From Epinephelus fuscoguttatus (lineage: Eukaryota; Chordata; Actinopteri; Perciformes; Serranidae), in assembly GCF_011397635.1 (NCBI RefSeq), contig NC_064775.1:12736952-12800951 (forward strand): a stretch of 64,000 nucleotides of DNA. Reading direction: 5' to 3'. The notes beneath the pieces were generated by a model that was not told the origin of the DNA, ran no database searches, and saw only the letters and a list, made by a program, of their open reading frames with translations. Shown piece after piece: positions 46,990 through 58,694 of the stretch; position 1 is the first letter of the stretch, and each line of letters starts with the position of its first letter. The position numbers and the translations under genes are program-made.

Positions 46990-47602
46990 CATCCCCTCCG
47001 TCCCTGAAGTGAGCCTTTATTAGTCGGGATCGTTTGGATCTTATCTCGCATATGACACTCGGTGGAAGAAAGACTGGAGGAAAAAGGAGAGAGGGGATTA
47101 CCTGTGAGCTGCCTTCCGATCCGCTCCATCCTGACACGGGAGAGCCTCGCTTATCTCGCCCCTTTATCCCCATCTTCCACAGGCGCATGGACCAGTAGCC
47201 CCGGCTGCACTTTCTCCACTATCTGCCCATCTCTTCTATTGTCTCTCCATCGCTGGGATCACACGGGGGGGGCTGACTGATCCCTGCTCACATCATCATT
47301 ATCTTTATTTTCTTCCATCTTTTTCTGATCTAATCATCTGTAAGACTTCGGAACTGTTCTGATGTGCAGAAACATTTCCCCTGCTTGACGTTTGACCCCT
47401 GCGTGATTCCCATGCTGCAAGTTTCAACCTGAAAAAAAGTCAAATTAGTTTCTTTATTTATTTCTTTTCCGTGAAAAGGTGCATCTCTTGAACATCTGAT
47501 GGTTGTGACTGTGGAATATGAGTTAATTTGGAGTTGAGGCTCCGCTGCTGAGCGTTTTTAAGTTCCTCTCCAGAAGATTTTGCCTCCCAACTCTTTGTCA
47601 AG
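46990..47602 (+). other. nhlh2: Non-coding first exon of nhlh2
   Basis: The 3' end is supported by the donor 'tgtcaag|gtgagt' after 47602, which pairs with the acceptor ending at 48339. The intron of 737 bases carries no frame. The transcription start is unknown and the 46990 limit is only a guess. Mammalian NHLH2 also has untranslated sequence spliced ahead of a single coding exon. Confidence 0.5.
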
Positions 47603-48384
47603 GTGAGTACTCCAATTTAGAAATAAAGAAATCTACACACATACACTTTGTTTTAAAATGTTTGCGCCTCGATCAGCTGTTTTTTCTTTACTTTCCTCGT
47701 TTTATAAAAGCACAATAGCTCCAATGATTTCGTGTCCAGCAGATGTCAACATTATTTTTGCCGTCTTCTGCCTCCATGCTGTCAAGTCACTGTGGCCTCA
47801 GCCAAGCAGATGTGTTCATCACACTGTGACAGATGGCCAATTCTGATTATGGTAATTCACTAAAAAAGGGAGTTTCTCCTTCTAAAACTTGCATAATTCT
47901 TTTCTTTTTTAAGGATTATCAAATAATAAATAATTATGTGCAACAAACAATTTGAAAACGTGATGTTTTCCTTAATTGCTCGGCTCTTTTTTAGGCTTTA
48001 ATAAATTAAAAAACCGCCATTTTTTCCGAGGCATTCATTATTTATTGAGTTTAATGTTATTATGCAACGAATGTAGTCTGCGTTTGGATTTATGGGGGGC
48101 CCTGGCACCCAGACGGGCACCCGCTGTGGGGTCTGTCATGCTGGGGCCTCGGGGTGGCAGAAAACAGTAAAAACGATTAAATTAAATTTATATTTTTCAT
48201 CACTGTTGTGTGTTTTTGTGAGTTTCGATCCTGAACAGAAGACACTTAGTATTTAAAAATATTTCTAATAGTAATTCAGGTGCAGATTTACCTGAAATTG
48301 GGATGAAATCAGTGTTTTAATAGTTGCTTGTGTCCACAGTACAGGTTCCTAAGGACGAGAGAGGGCCAACACCGGAGAATAAAA

Positions 48385-48756
48385 ATGATGCTGAGCCCGG
48401 ACCAGGCTGAGGCGGACCTCTCCTGGACTCAGTCCGACCCGGAGACGATGCTCAACGGCCTCAAGTCGGCCGGCTGCACCTCAGACGAGCCGGCGGAGGG
48501 TGAGGAGAGGGCCAAATGCAAAGCCGACCAGCCCCTGAGCAGGGAGGAGAAGAGGAGGAGGCGGAGGGCCACGGCCAAGTACCGCTCGGCCCACGCCACC
48601 AGAGAGAGGATCCGGGTGGAGGCGTTCAACGTGGCCTTCGCGGAGCTGAGGAAATTACTGCCCACCTTGCCCCCGGACAAGAAACTCTCCAAGATCGAGA
48701 TCCTCAGACTGGCTATATGCTACATCTCCTATCTCAATCACGTGTTGGATGTTTAA
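48385..48756 (+). CDS. nhlh2: Nescient helix-loop-helix 2, bHLH transcription factor
   Basis: The product has 123 residues, close to the 135 of human NHLH2, and acts in the nucleus. Residues 1-50 are a short variable acidic arm starting MMLSPDQA. Residues 52-70 carry the basic region ([20 protein letters not shown]), with the DNA-contacting ATRERIR at 71-77. Helix 1, the loop [13 protein letters not shown] and helix 2 follow, ending in [10 protein letters not shown] at the C-terminus. The basic region and both helices are nearly identical to mammalian NHLH2. MMLS and YRSAH separate it from NHLH1, which I recall as MMLN and YRTAH. The family dimerises with E proteins on E-boxes and controls neuronal, hypothalamic and GnRH-neuron programmes. 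The acceptor 'gtccacag' at 48339 precedes the start by 45 bases. An in-frame ATG at 48328 lies within the intron and is excluded. The second ATG (48388) is less likely because MM is conserved in the family. Confidence 0.96.
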   Translation: MMLSPDQAEADLSWTQSDPETMLNGLKSAGCTSDEPAEGEERAKCKADQPLSREEKRRRRRATAKYRSAHATRERIRVEAFNVAFAELRKLLPTLPPDKKLSKIEILRLAICYISYLNHVLDV

Positions 48757-49412
48757 AAGTGAGAGAGACAGAGGTGCTTTGGTTTGGGTTGACTGGACTC
48801 AGGCGCGTGCTGGGCGTCAATTGGGTATGGCGAGGTTGGCAGATAGGGTCGACTGATAATGGGGGGGTTTAAAGCAGATATTTTTATAGCCTTTCACAGC
48901 TGATATTGAAATATGTCAATTGCAAGGTGAAAAAAAATGAGTCAGGAACTTTTTCTGCCACATAAGACAAGTTAGAAATTTAAAAAAAGGCTGACTGGAC
49001 ATTTAATTTATAATATATAGCCTTGTTCATGCATGATTTTAATCAACTTGCAAATAAAAAATGACAATATCAGCTGAGATATCGGTCTAACACACGTGTC
49101 ATGATCAAATCTTTGCAGTTTTAATTTCTAATAAAATCATCTGATTAAAAAAAAGGGCCAAAAAATTAAACACTTTCTCCTACCAAAATAAAAGCATCTC
49201 GTCCCGGATGCTGGGGCTTTGCCATACCTTCCAGCTGACTGAGTTGACCCCCAGTGTGAGTCCAGTGTTGGTTATCCTGATGGCGGTGATGGTGTAAAGT
49301 TGTAGGGGAAAACTGCTCCGAGTGAAAGCCTCAACTTTGAGTCCAGACCGCTCACTGAACAAAAGCAACAAGCGCAGAGTCGTTTGAGCTGTTAGATGCA
49401 ATAATGAGAATA

Positions 49413-49444
<32 letters not shown>

Positions 49445-50640
49445 GCGACGTACAGTGGGGGAGGATGGGCTGCCTGCAAGAGCCCCGCAGGCATCCATGT
49501 TCCCCCTCCCAGAGGAGATGCAGGGGAGAGAAACATGTGGAGGGTTATCATCAAGAATTTGGATTTCAGGGAAACTTTAAAAAATCACCCCAATAAATGA
49601 TTTGAAATATTCAAAACGACCTCCTCCCCTCGCTGTGTCAATTTGAGGTCTAATAAAACAAACACTGGGGCATTTTCCACATCGAAATGAAAGGATGTAA
49701 ACGATAGCTGCTTTAGATCTAGTTTAGACGATGTTTTCCGTAAAGGAAGGAAAAAAATGCGTAAGTGCCACTTATGACATATAAAATTGTGACCTTAATC
49801 ATTTTTTAAAAGTGTATGGAATTATTTATTTAATTGTGTTAATATTTAAGGCTTATTTATTTATGTTGATATCATAGGCTGGCGTCTTTTTGTATAAATG
49901 TATATTGTTTGTTGCTTCTATATTTTAGGCTGTGAAACTTGGAAAGTGATGGTGTTCTACTCTTAAAAAAAATGGCACTTTCTGTTAATCCATAGCATAA
50001 GTTATTTGTTTGATGTATGTTTGATGTATGTCATTATCATTTTGTTTTTAATGTCACGTCTGTTGCCTATCAATAGCAACGATAAGCACTTCAAAATGGG
50101 GCTCAGTGGCCCCATAAATGTCTATTTCCCTAAATTGTTGTGTTCAGAGGTTGCTCGAATAGAATAAGAATTTGGGCTGCTTAAGAAATTTGCATTAAAT
50201 TTAAGAAGAAAAAAAAATGTGGAGAATAATTATGACAAACAGTTTCTACCACCAAGGGGGTTATCATTCAGATGCAACCCTCTTTTTTTGCTGTTACCAA
50301 AAAAAAATAATAATAATTTCGAAAAATAGCCTGAATCTATTCTCTTCAATGTTTTGATGTTATATTTTGGTTTATTTATTTGTCTCTGCTTTGTATGACG
50401 AAATTCAATAAGTAATTTTATAGTGAAGAAAAAAAAACATATCCTCTATCCAAAGATTTTTTGTCTCTTCAGGGTTGTGTAGGCTACTTGTTGCTTTATG
50501 CAGATCTTTTGTAGTAGAGGTGTCGTGTGACAGCTGGTTTCTAATGGACAAACTTTTCATATTTTCCGGTGTTATTTTTAATTAAAACGGAAATACTTGA
50601 AAAAAAAAATCCTTTTCTTGTTTTCTAAATATTTCGAAAA
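48757..50640 (+). other. nhlh2: nhlh2 3' untranslated region (probable)
   Basis: AT-rich sequence follows the stop. AATAAA hexamers at 49053-49058 and 49130-49135 would give a short form of about 400 bases. The AT-rich block 49800-49930 has several ATTTA pentamers (for example 'tttatttatttaattg', 'cttatttatttatg'), which suggests a longer form with AU-rich decay elements. A (TTA)n tract is at 49413-49444. The extent is inferred. Confidence 0.45.
49413..49444. repeat. (ATT)n microsatellite
   Basis: About ten ATT units downstream of nhlh2. Confidence 0.95.
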
Positions 50641-50753
50641 GAAAATCACGTGTGTGTTTGTAGGAGAAAATGTAAGAGAGAAAAAATGAGCCAACAGCTA
50701 GAAGCGACAGCTGCTAATATTCAGCTGATTGGAATGATGGATACGGCACAGGA

Positions 50754-50822
50754 TGACGTCAGGCTCACGTTGACGCGCGGGCACATGCACACACGCGGAG
50801 CGCTATAAGTGCTCATGCAAAT
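50754..50822. promoter_or_regulatory. Palindromic CRE and octamer cluster
   Basis: A perfect CRE (TGACGTCA, 50754-50761) and an octamer (ATGCAAAT, 50815-50822) lie 60 bases apart. They sit in a repeat-free, GC-rich segment (50690-50830) that ends where CA microsatellites begin. The motifs are directly visible. Their use as an enhancer or promoter is an inference. Confidence 0.35.
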
Positions 50823-50850
50823 TAGCAGTCACACACACATTTAGCCCACT

Positions 50851-50852
<2 letters not shown>

Positions 50853-50897
<45 letters not shown>

Positions 50898-50947
50898 GCA
50901 AGGTGAAATAAGTGCAAACCCAGTTTAGCATACAGATGAAAATACTG

Positions 50948-51014
<67 letters not shown>

Positions 51015-51116
51015 TTAGCCTACTGTACAGACACACTTACACAATGCAAGATAAAATAAGTGCAAACCCATACAGAAAACTCACCCTGCACACACACATT
51101 TTCTCTCCATCTCTCT

Positions 51117-51150
<34 letters not shown>
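50853..51150. repeat. Three (CA)n tracts in a small tandem duplication
   Basis: CA tracts at 50853-50895, 50952-51010 and 51120-51150. The unit 'tttagcccactgtaca ... aatgcaaggtgaaataagtg' before and after the first tract recurs at 51014-51075 as 'tttagcctactgtaca ... aatgcaagataaaataagtg'. Confidence 0.85.
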
Positions 51151-51152
<2 letters not shown>

Positions 51153-51670
51153 GGTCAGCAGCTAAAGGCAGTGGTAGCCTACATGTGTGCTCCTGGCTGA
51201 AAGGCTCTTTCCCTCCCCAGAGAGGGGGCAGGTGTTACTCCAGACGAGCCAAGACAACCAAATTACTGGCCGTCTGGCACCTCCCGTGGGAAACCCGGGG
51301 AGAGAGGAGGGATGGGAGAGATGGAAATTTATGAGCAAGCGAGCGCCGAGATGTAATATTGCCAAATGGTATGAACAAAAAGATCCAAATATTTATATTC
51401 ATTTGTGATATATACGCCCGGTCGCATCGATTGCGCTATAAAAAGCTTGTAGTCGAGTTACAGAACAGGAGATGTGGAGGATGTGTGGATGCTTTTATCC
51501 AAGACACATTAGATTATCATGAGTGAAGCTTTTCTGTTTTTACACGAGCACGGGGGGCCCCAGTGGGAATCGAACCCCTCACCCTGGAAATGCCAGTTAA
51601 GCTGCTGCAATTGACGGCAAAATGCAGAATGCATTATGGCAAATATGTACCATTAGAAACATTAAAGTCT

Positions 51671-51671
51671 G

Positions 51672-51712
<41 letters not shown>
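51671..51712. repeat. (CTAT)n microsatellite
   Basis: About ten CTAT units. Just upstream (51560-51590) a minus-strand 'aggggttcgattccc' resembles a polymerase III B box and may be a decayed SINE head. Confidence 0.95.
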
Positions 51713-51994
51713 GTGTCTGTCCTCAGGTGGCAGCTGCAGTGAGGTTTTAGCAAGCCACGTTTCTCGTTTCAAATCTTTTTATCTGAAGACTGAAGGTAGC
51801 ATGAAATGTTCTTTGCCTTTCAGCTCAAGGGCCTCCTGTGTGTCGGGTTTTTCTATTTCGCATCTGTCAGTTTGTCAGTCATCTGCCTGACTGTCTTGTT
51901 TTTACCTTCAGCTGCACCCACACGGGCTGAGAAAGTTTGTATGGCGACAAGGCTGCTATTACATGTCAGGCTGACAATTCGGAGACGAACTTCA

Positions 51995-52120
51995 CAAAGC
52001 TGCAACCAAAACAGATACAAATGTACCTTAAAGAGACACAAAACCACAAAAAGATGCAGAACGACTGCAAAGAGATGCAAGAAAACAACAAAAAAACAAA
52101 GCGAAGACACCACAAAGTCT
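51995..52120 (+). repeat. Degenerate minisatellite ('aaagagatgcaaaac')
   Basis: Repeated 'aaagagacacaaaaccac', 'aaaaagatgcagaacgac' and 'aaagagatgcaagaaaac' units of roughly 24 bases. They translate into K/T-rich open frames, which I do not regard as genes. The sequence after it (about 52270-52720) looks like an interspersed repeat, but no second copy is in this window. Confidence 0.6.
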
Positions 52121-52724
52121 GTGCGTCTTGCTCTTATGTAGAAGAGGTGGTGGGGCCTTTTGCATATCTCAGCCCAGGGGCCTATTGTTTCATTATTTGC
52201 CCATGGTTTCAGTTTATCGTTTAGCTGTCCAGTCCAACTTCAATGTTTTGGTTCACTCTCACTCTCAAAAAGGTCCAAAGACCAGTTGACAGACACAGTC
52301 AGCCACCAGCTAGTGACCATGGCGGAGCATTTAGCGGCTAAAGACGCAGATGTTTCTCTCAGGAGTTGGTAGAGACCAAAAACACAATGAAATGGCGAGA
52401 AACGCAGCCTAAAAATGAACGCCAGTATTACTCTGTAACTGCTGGGCGTGTAAATAAGCAACTGTTTCCCAACAAGTTCGTCATAGTAGCTGAAAAGTTC
52501 GGGGCTGGTTTAAAACAACTGACTGAAAAGAGATGCAGGGAAATACACTGTGTCATCATCCTGTTACAGCAGCGCCAAACTGGCCACTGTTCGGCAAATT
52601 TCTGCTTCAGGTGATTCAAACCAATTTCAACCGCTGGACCTTTTGTATTCGTCCAAAGCAGCCAATACACCAACTGTAGAGACATTAGCTGTAAGCTAGC
52701 TGACAACCAGTGCCGGACCTAGCA

Positions 52725-54760
52725 CAGTTGGCAACCTGGATCATATTTTTCTTACATTGAGGGGCTTGACACTTGGAGAGGCCACCTATGTTGCTACAGT
52801 ATGATCCACCACTGCTAGTTCCCGTCACTTTGCACCCACTTGCCACGCCATCTCTAAAATTTGCTTCCTGCTCTGTCTGAACACACGCAAAAAGTAAAAA
52901 TATGTCACAATAGCAGACGGCCATCCCACAAGTCCAAAAATAAAGGTGGCACATTTAACTGATGTTGGCTCTGACAGCACTTTGCATCATCTAAGAAACA
53001 CTAATTGCCTACGTTTCAATGTTTGACAATCATTTGATTTTCATGAGAACATTTGTTGTACATCGTTCAAACCTGACTAGTCCAATATTACAGACCGCTC
53101 TGTCAATGCTTTTTACAAAAACACACAAACAGAAAAAAAAGGAGAAAAGAACCCCAATATGCTGCATCAACAGATTGTCCTCTTCAGAACACAAAACAAG
53201 CTCTGCGATTCTGGCATGGCGAGGAGATAGACTTCTGCTCAAGCTTATTGAATGGAGGGGTCCATCTGTACGTCGTCGTGAAGCACCACGAGGCCATTTG
53301 TGCTCCTCATCCCAAAAGCTTCCGTAGCATCAGTCCTCTTCAATTTATTCTTTACAAACCCCCAGAAGGGGCAGGGGAGAGAAAAGTGACAGGCGAAGCC
53401 CAAACTGCTGAGGGCACTGAACAGCCTGGCTGACAGTGTGGCCGGTGCATGCTTGTGTATGTGTGTGTGTGTGAGAAAGTACCACGTTTCACCACAACCC
53501 CCCACCCTCTTTGCACTGTGGGCTTATGTAATGGTGGAGGCCGAGGAGTGACCATATGTCAGGAGGTGTGTGCAGACAGCAGGGGATTATACAGCGGCCA
53601 TTATCGGCGTTAGGACATCCTTCTCCTCATCATCATTCAGGTACACTCAAAGCCAGCAGCACACACACACACAGTGCTCTACACACACCCATTTAATTCT
53701 GAGAGCTCACTAGCTCTGTGTAAATTGGACAGGGAGAAAGAGTATGACAACAAACAGCCATATGTTCACAGTACGAGGAACAACATTTGGGGCTTTTGGT
53801 GCTGCCTCATTTTTTCGCCCTCTCTTTTATTCTCCACGTCGTTGGGTATTATGGAAGTGTTCATGTTCAAGGCGAGAACTCCCCCGTCAATATTGCAGCT
53901 CTGCCCCCCCCCACTCTTTCCCCTTGCCTCACTCATAGAGGTGTGTGCTTGTGAGAGTGTGTGAAGCGTGCACATCCCTGTGTGTGTGTGTTTGAAGGGT
54001 GCTCGTGCAGCAGAAGTACAAAGCCTGGTCCATGTGTTGAAATGCAGCCCCCGGGATGGGCCGTATTATCCCTGCCTACTTCACCAGCAGGGTCCCGGGG
54101 CTCGAGCTGGCTCGTGGCCCTTTGTCTCCAAACAGATGGAAATGGGCAGAGGAGAGGAGAAGTGGAGAATCAGAGAGAGAGGAGGAGGAGGGGGGAGGAA
54201 TAGAATGGACGGAGGAAGGAGAAGGGGAGGGGAGGGGAGGGAGAAAGAGTCAGTCTGTTCTCATTAAGTGCTGTATTGAAGACGACGTCCCCCCACAATG
54301 CGTCAGCAGCCGTGGATGGTCCCCCTCTCATTCAGACTCACGCTCTGACCATCTGTACCGCCGGCCTGTCATAAGGTGTGTGTGCATGCATTAGGCCCCG
54401 GCACACGGCCCAATCTGGCGAGTTAAAACGGTGATATTCATTGGGTTTCAATTTGGTTAAGATCTTTTAAATCCAATTGTTGGGCCTTTGTTGTGGACGC
54501 CTCATTGGTTGTGAGTCACTGTGAGTCAGGAGCGGAGTTTATTCAACATCCTGCTGTCCCTTTTTTGAGTCTCAGAGGACACACACATACAGGAAGATGC
54601 AGATTTATAATTACTGCATCATAAAGACATTATCTCAACTTTAATCCTCTGTTATTATGACTGAAAGATGAATTATTTGCTCATCGCTGCCCTGTCTTGA
54701 ACTTAATTCATCAAAATATTTTAGCATTCCTGGTTTTATCAGTATTGCAGAACAGAATGG
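52725..54760. other. Gene-free region
   Basis: No exon. Low-complexity GT, CA and GA patches. Segment 54395-54560 is repeat-free, with TAAT/ATTG cores, and may be conserved. Confidence 0.35.
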
Positions 54761-54762
54761 TC

Positions 54763-54975
54763 ACAAGGGTGTAGATTTGGTTTCAAAATTAAGGGGGAAA
54801 TGAAACATAGGGTTTGGGGGGGTCCTCCGCCAGAAAATTTTGAGCATCAAACTGCATTGGTGAATTTCTATGCACCAATTTGTGCAGTTTCTGCGTCAGT
54901 TTATGGGGTAAATGTCTCTAATACTGTCACAATAAAAGTCCTCCTAAATCTGCACCTATGTGGTCGTATTAGGGC
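54763..54975 (+). repeat. Dispersed 'gggcgta...' repeat, copy 2
   Basis: 'gggtgtagatttggtttca', 'gggtcctccgccagaaaatt', 'ttgagcatcaaact' and 'caataaaagtcctcc' match 46078-46252 in order. Confidence 0.6.
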
Positions 54976-54979
54976 TGCA

Positions 54980-56018
54980 ATATTGTCAGCAAAATGTGAA
55001 AAATGCACATTTCCACAGCCCATGATAATGTCTTAAAATGTCTTGTTTTGGTTGGCAAACAGTCCCAGCCCCAAGGAGATCCAGCTCACTATGGAAAGAC
55101 AAAGAAAACCAGAAAACATTCACATTTTACAAGCTGGAATCAGTGAATTTTGCTTGCAAACATACTTAAATTGTATATAGATCATCAAAATAGATACTGA
55201 TTTATCATCAAAGAAGAACGGCTTTCATATCTTAACACTTCAAGTGCACTTACCATATTTGATTCTTCTTGTCTCCTCACATTATTTGCAGTTTTTACTC
55301 AACCTGCTGTGCGGCCCTCTGGGCAAAATTACCTGTGTTCAGTATGAGTTTATTTTAGCTTCATGGCCCTTATCATTCGGGTTATATTGTTATAATAGTG
55401 GTGCATTTTTCTGCAAAAAAAAAATTACCAGTTAAACGAAAGGTATTGTCACAATTAGTCATCCTGAGGCCTTTAGGGCTCCTGGGGGTCTGGGGCCCTG
55501 AGTCATTTTTCTCATTTTGGTCCAGCCCTGGCTCTTTGAGACCTGTCTCATACTGAAAACTTGCTATTTATTTTGCATTTTGTCCATGCTTCATTCATAT
55601 AATTATACAGTGGAACAGCAGATGTTGCTTTGAAAGAGTATTTTAAATCTGTTTATGTTTTTGTTATGCTGCTGACACTTTATACTAGTTGGTTACAAAT
55701 TGAAAGTCAATCTTGAATTGAACTTTTCCTTTTTTGTGTGCTTGAAGGAGAGAAGTTTGCTATAAATGGGATGTGTATCTATATGCAACCTATGAATCTA
55801 CACTACATAATATTTTATTTATTTATTTTCTAAATGTCATTTCATCTCCATAGCCAGCTTTTACACATAACCATACAGTGGCATACACACACACCTACTG
55901 GCATTAGGCCTTTAAGCCTTATTTGTCACACACTGAATGTAATTGGCCCCTGAATCTCATCTGGCTGACTGTAAAGTGGTCTGAAAAATCTGACATCCAC
56001 CCTCTCTCTCTCTTTCTC

Positions 56019-56062
<44 letters not shown>

Positions 56063-57810
56063 CATGCATGCGTGTGGTCTCATAAACCGCATTTCTTCCC
56101 ACTTCGTCTTCATTTTTACGCACGTTCATTTTTCTCCCCTATTTACCAAAAAACCTCTCTAAACTCATAAACTCCGTGTCTTTGGGGAGGAATCCATCCA
56201 TCTTCCGGACACCAAATTGAATTGATCTCAGGGGCCCCCACCTTGCCTTTTCAATAGGGGCCATCTGCGCGCGCTTCCCGCTTTGAATAAACGTGAAAAA
56301 GTGACAGCACGTGCTGCTCCTGCTGCTGTTCGCCGTCACACGACGCGCGTGCCTTAGAGGGTACCTCGCGCCGCCATTCAGCTGTGTAATCTGATTTCAC
56401 TGCTTTCACTGCAGCTGATTGATTCACACATCCGGGCATCCAGGTCTTTGTTAACATGTACATATGGATTTTTTAAGTACTTTTAACAATTATGTTAATT
56501 AAATGAACTTTTTTAAGTTTTAAAGAAGCTAAAATAATTACGAAATTACTTCTGACCAAAATAAGCAGACAGAGCAAATAACTGTTTTAATTTTTATTTT
56601 TTTTAGCGTTGAGCTCATGTAATGGCGGCCGAGTGCCACATGATGGCGCACTAATCTTAAACTACGATGCCTCACAGCTGCAGACACACAGATTCTGAGA
56701 GAGCATCAGTATTATCAAGCTGCTCATCCATAGAAAATGAAGACAAATTGTTGAATGGCAGGAGTCCTTTCTTAAATATGCAAACATAACATAACCACTG
56801 CTGAATTTTAAATTTGGCCTCTACACAAATACAGACAGAGATCAAACACACATCCTTCATCTTCCATCCCCCATCCTTTGACACAGCATTGCTGTTTATT
56901 TGGCTCTCTCTCATGGGGAAGCAGAGGGGTCGTGTCCCAGTCATGACCTCCATTGTATTCAGGAGGGGCTGAGATATATCTAAGGGTGTGTGCAGTGTGT
57001 GTGTGTGTTGGGGTGAGGATGCAGTTCAAAGGAGGACAAAATATTGATTCATATACAGCCGTGTAATTGCTGCAGGCATCTGTTGCCTTGTGGTTTGAAC
57101 TTTCGTGTGTGTGTTGGAGTCTGAATGAACTGGTCGGAGACCCCCTTTGTCTCGTGACACAATAGAGGACGGATGGCAGCAACAGCAGAGTAATGTGAAA
57201 TCAATTGCTGGATATGTATGTTTTAATTGATTTTGTGTAACCTTTATATAAGCAGATATACTTACTGAGGTCAAAGGTGCACTAGAAATTGGAAAATGTG
57301 TCTACTTATGTACATACATCAGATGTTAAACGCACAAAATGTTCAAATGCAGAATCTGTAATAATATTTAAGAAAAAGTAATTCTGAAAAAACTGTCAGT
57401 TTTTCAGGCATTTTGCTCTTGTGTAATTCTAATTATGCTGGCTGCACTGTCAGCCAATCAGGGTGCAGCATCTGGACTGCTCCAGCTGCGAGAACTTTCC
57501 CATTCATTCCTTTAACTCAGTGGTTCCCATTCTTTTTGGATTGTGACCCACTGAAGCTCATTCATTTTAGGAAATTTGCTGATTCGCCTTCTTGCATCTT
57601 GAATAACATGAGAGTCTTTATGCTAAGCTAAGCTAAAATGCTGCTGACTGCAGCGTTACATTTACAGTACAGACAGGAGAATGGTTTCAGTCCTCTCATT
57701 TAACTCCCTGCAAGACAATGATTAAGCACATTTGTCAAAATACTGAACCATTCCTTTTGAAATGAAGCAATGATTACTGTGTTTAGTTCATGATCAGGTC
57801 AAGCAAGAGT
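54980..57810. other. Gene-free region
   Basis: A GT tract lies at 56021-56059. A repeat-free, GC-richer block is at 56160-56450. A remnant of the 'gctaagctaagctaa' family lies at 57605-57760. No exon was recognised. Confidence 0.35.
56021..56059. repeat. (TG)n microsatellite
   Basis: About 19 TG units flanked by CT-rich DNA and TGCA repeats. Confidence 0.95.
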
Positions 57811-57814
57811 GTTT

Positions 57815-58690
57815 TGACCTAAAAGGTAAAAATATTCAGTTATTCACAAGAAGTGAGAGCAAAAATTGATGTACTACATCCTGACAGTAGTACATGAGAC
57901 AGATAACCTTGAAATAATCAGACTCCTCTGGCTCCTCCTAGTGCTCCTAATGGCATTTGCAAGAACCCACGGCGCCTGAATGAAAACAACCAATCAGAGC
58001 CAGAAGGAGTCTCTAATGAGTGTCAATCACCACTCATGGACACACTGCGCTGACCCCCTCCACCAGCATGCTCTCACTCAGTCAAGCTCAATATCTATAG
58101 AGCACGACTTCAGGAGGATGGCTGAGAAACAACCACTACCAACTAACTGCCCATCCCAAGACCACTGGAAAGCCCTGTTTCCACCGAGCAGTACGGTACG
58201 GTTTAGTTTGGTACGCTTTTTTTCTGTTTCCACTGCAAAAAGTTGTGGATGGTATCAATGGAACTGGTCTGTGCCGTTACCATTTTTGGTCACCCCTCTG
58301 TTGGGGTACCTAGCCCGAGCGCTGGATGCTGCAGTGAGTGACAATAACACCACCCATATTTAAGCATACTGTTTGCAGTGGAAATGTCTGAAGGGTTACT
58401 TTTGGTGCCAAGGGTACCATACTGAAAGTGTTTGGTGGGAACGGGGCTAAAGTGACAGCGGGTCTTCTTCTGTGTTCTTATCTTTGCCTGTACGCAGCAC
58501 AAGCAGTGACTGACACTGTGGTAAAGACTCTCCTGCAGCCTCTGATTGGTCATTTTACTTAGGCACAGCAGATTCTTGCAAATGCCATTAGGAGCACTGG
58601 GAGGAGCCAGAGAAACATGATTTTCTTAATAACTGTCTCATGTACTGTCAGGATATTGTGACAGTTTCAGCAAATATGACCAAAAAAGTT
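57815..58690. mobile_element. Foldback-type element with about 200-bp inverted arms
   Basis: The left arm (about 57850-58060) contains 'gctcctcctagtgctcctaa', 'tggcatttgcaagaa' and 'accaatcagagcc'. The right arm (about 58480-58690), read on the minus strand, contains the same words in the same order ('gctcctcccagtgctcctaa', 'tggcatttgcaagaa', 'accaatcagaggc'). The arms could pair into one long hairpin. A separate short element (58171-58448) occupies the loop. No transposase is present, so it is non-autonomous. Outer limits are blurred by divergence. Confidence 0.75.
58171..58448. mobile_element. MITE ('agccctgtttccaccgagc') nested in the foldback element
   Basis: The left end is AGCCCTGTTTCCACCGAGCA, followed by 'gtacggtac'. 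The right end, on the minus strand, is AGCCCCGTTCCCACCAAACA, then 'tatggtac'. About 35 bp of imperfect inverted repeat. I recognise this ending as typical of hAT-like MITEs in fish. An 8-bp duplication was not clear. Confidence 0.7.
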
Positions 58691-58694
58691 ATTT

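Noticed and set aside
48328-48384. N-terminal extension of nhlh2 from the upstream ATG
   Set aside because: The ATG lies before the splice acceptor at 48339, and family members start at MMLS.
48385-48756. NHLH1 instead of NHLH2
   Set aside because: The start MMLSPDQ and the basic-region word YRSAH fit NHLH2. NHLH1, as I recall it, has MMLN and YRTAH.
51853-52141. Lysine/threonine-rich small protein
   Set aside because: It is the translation of a degenerate minisatellite, with open frames on both strands.
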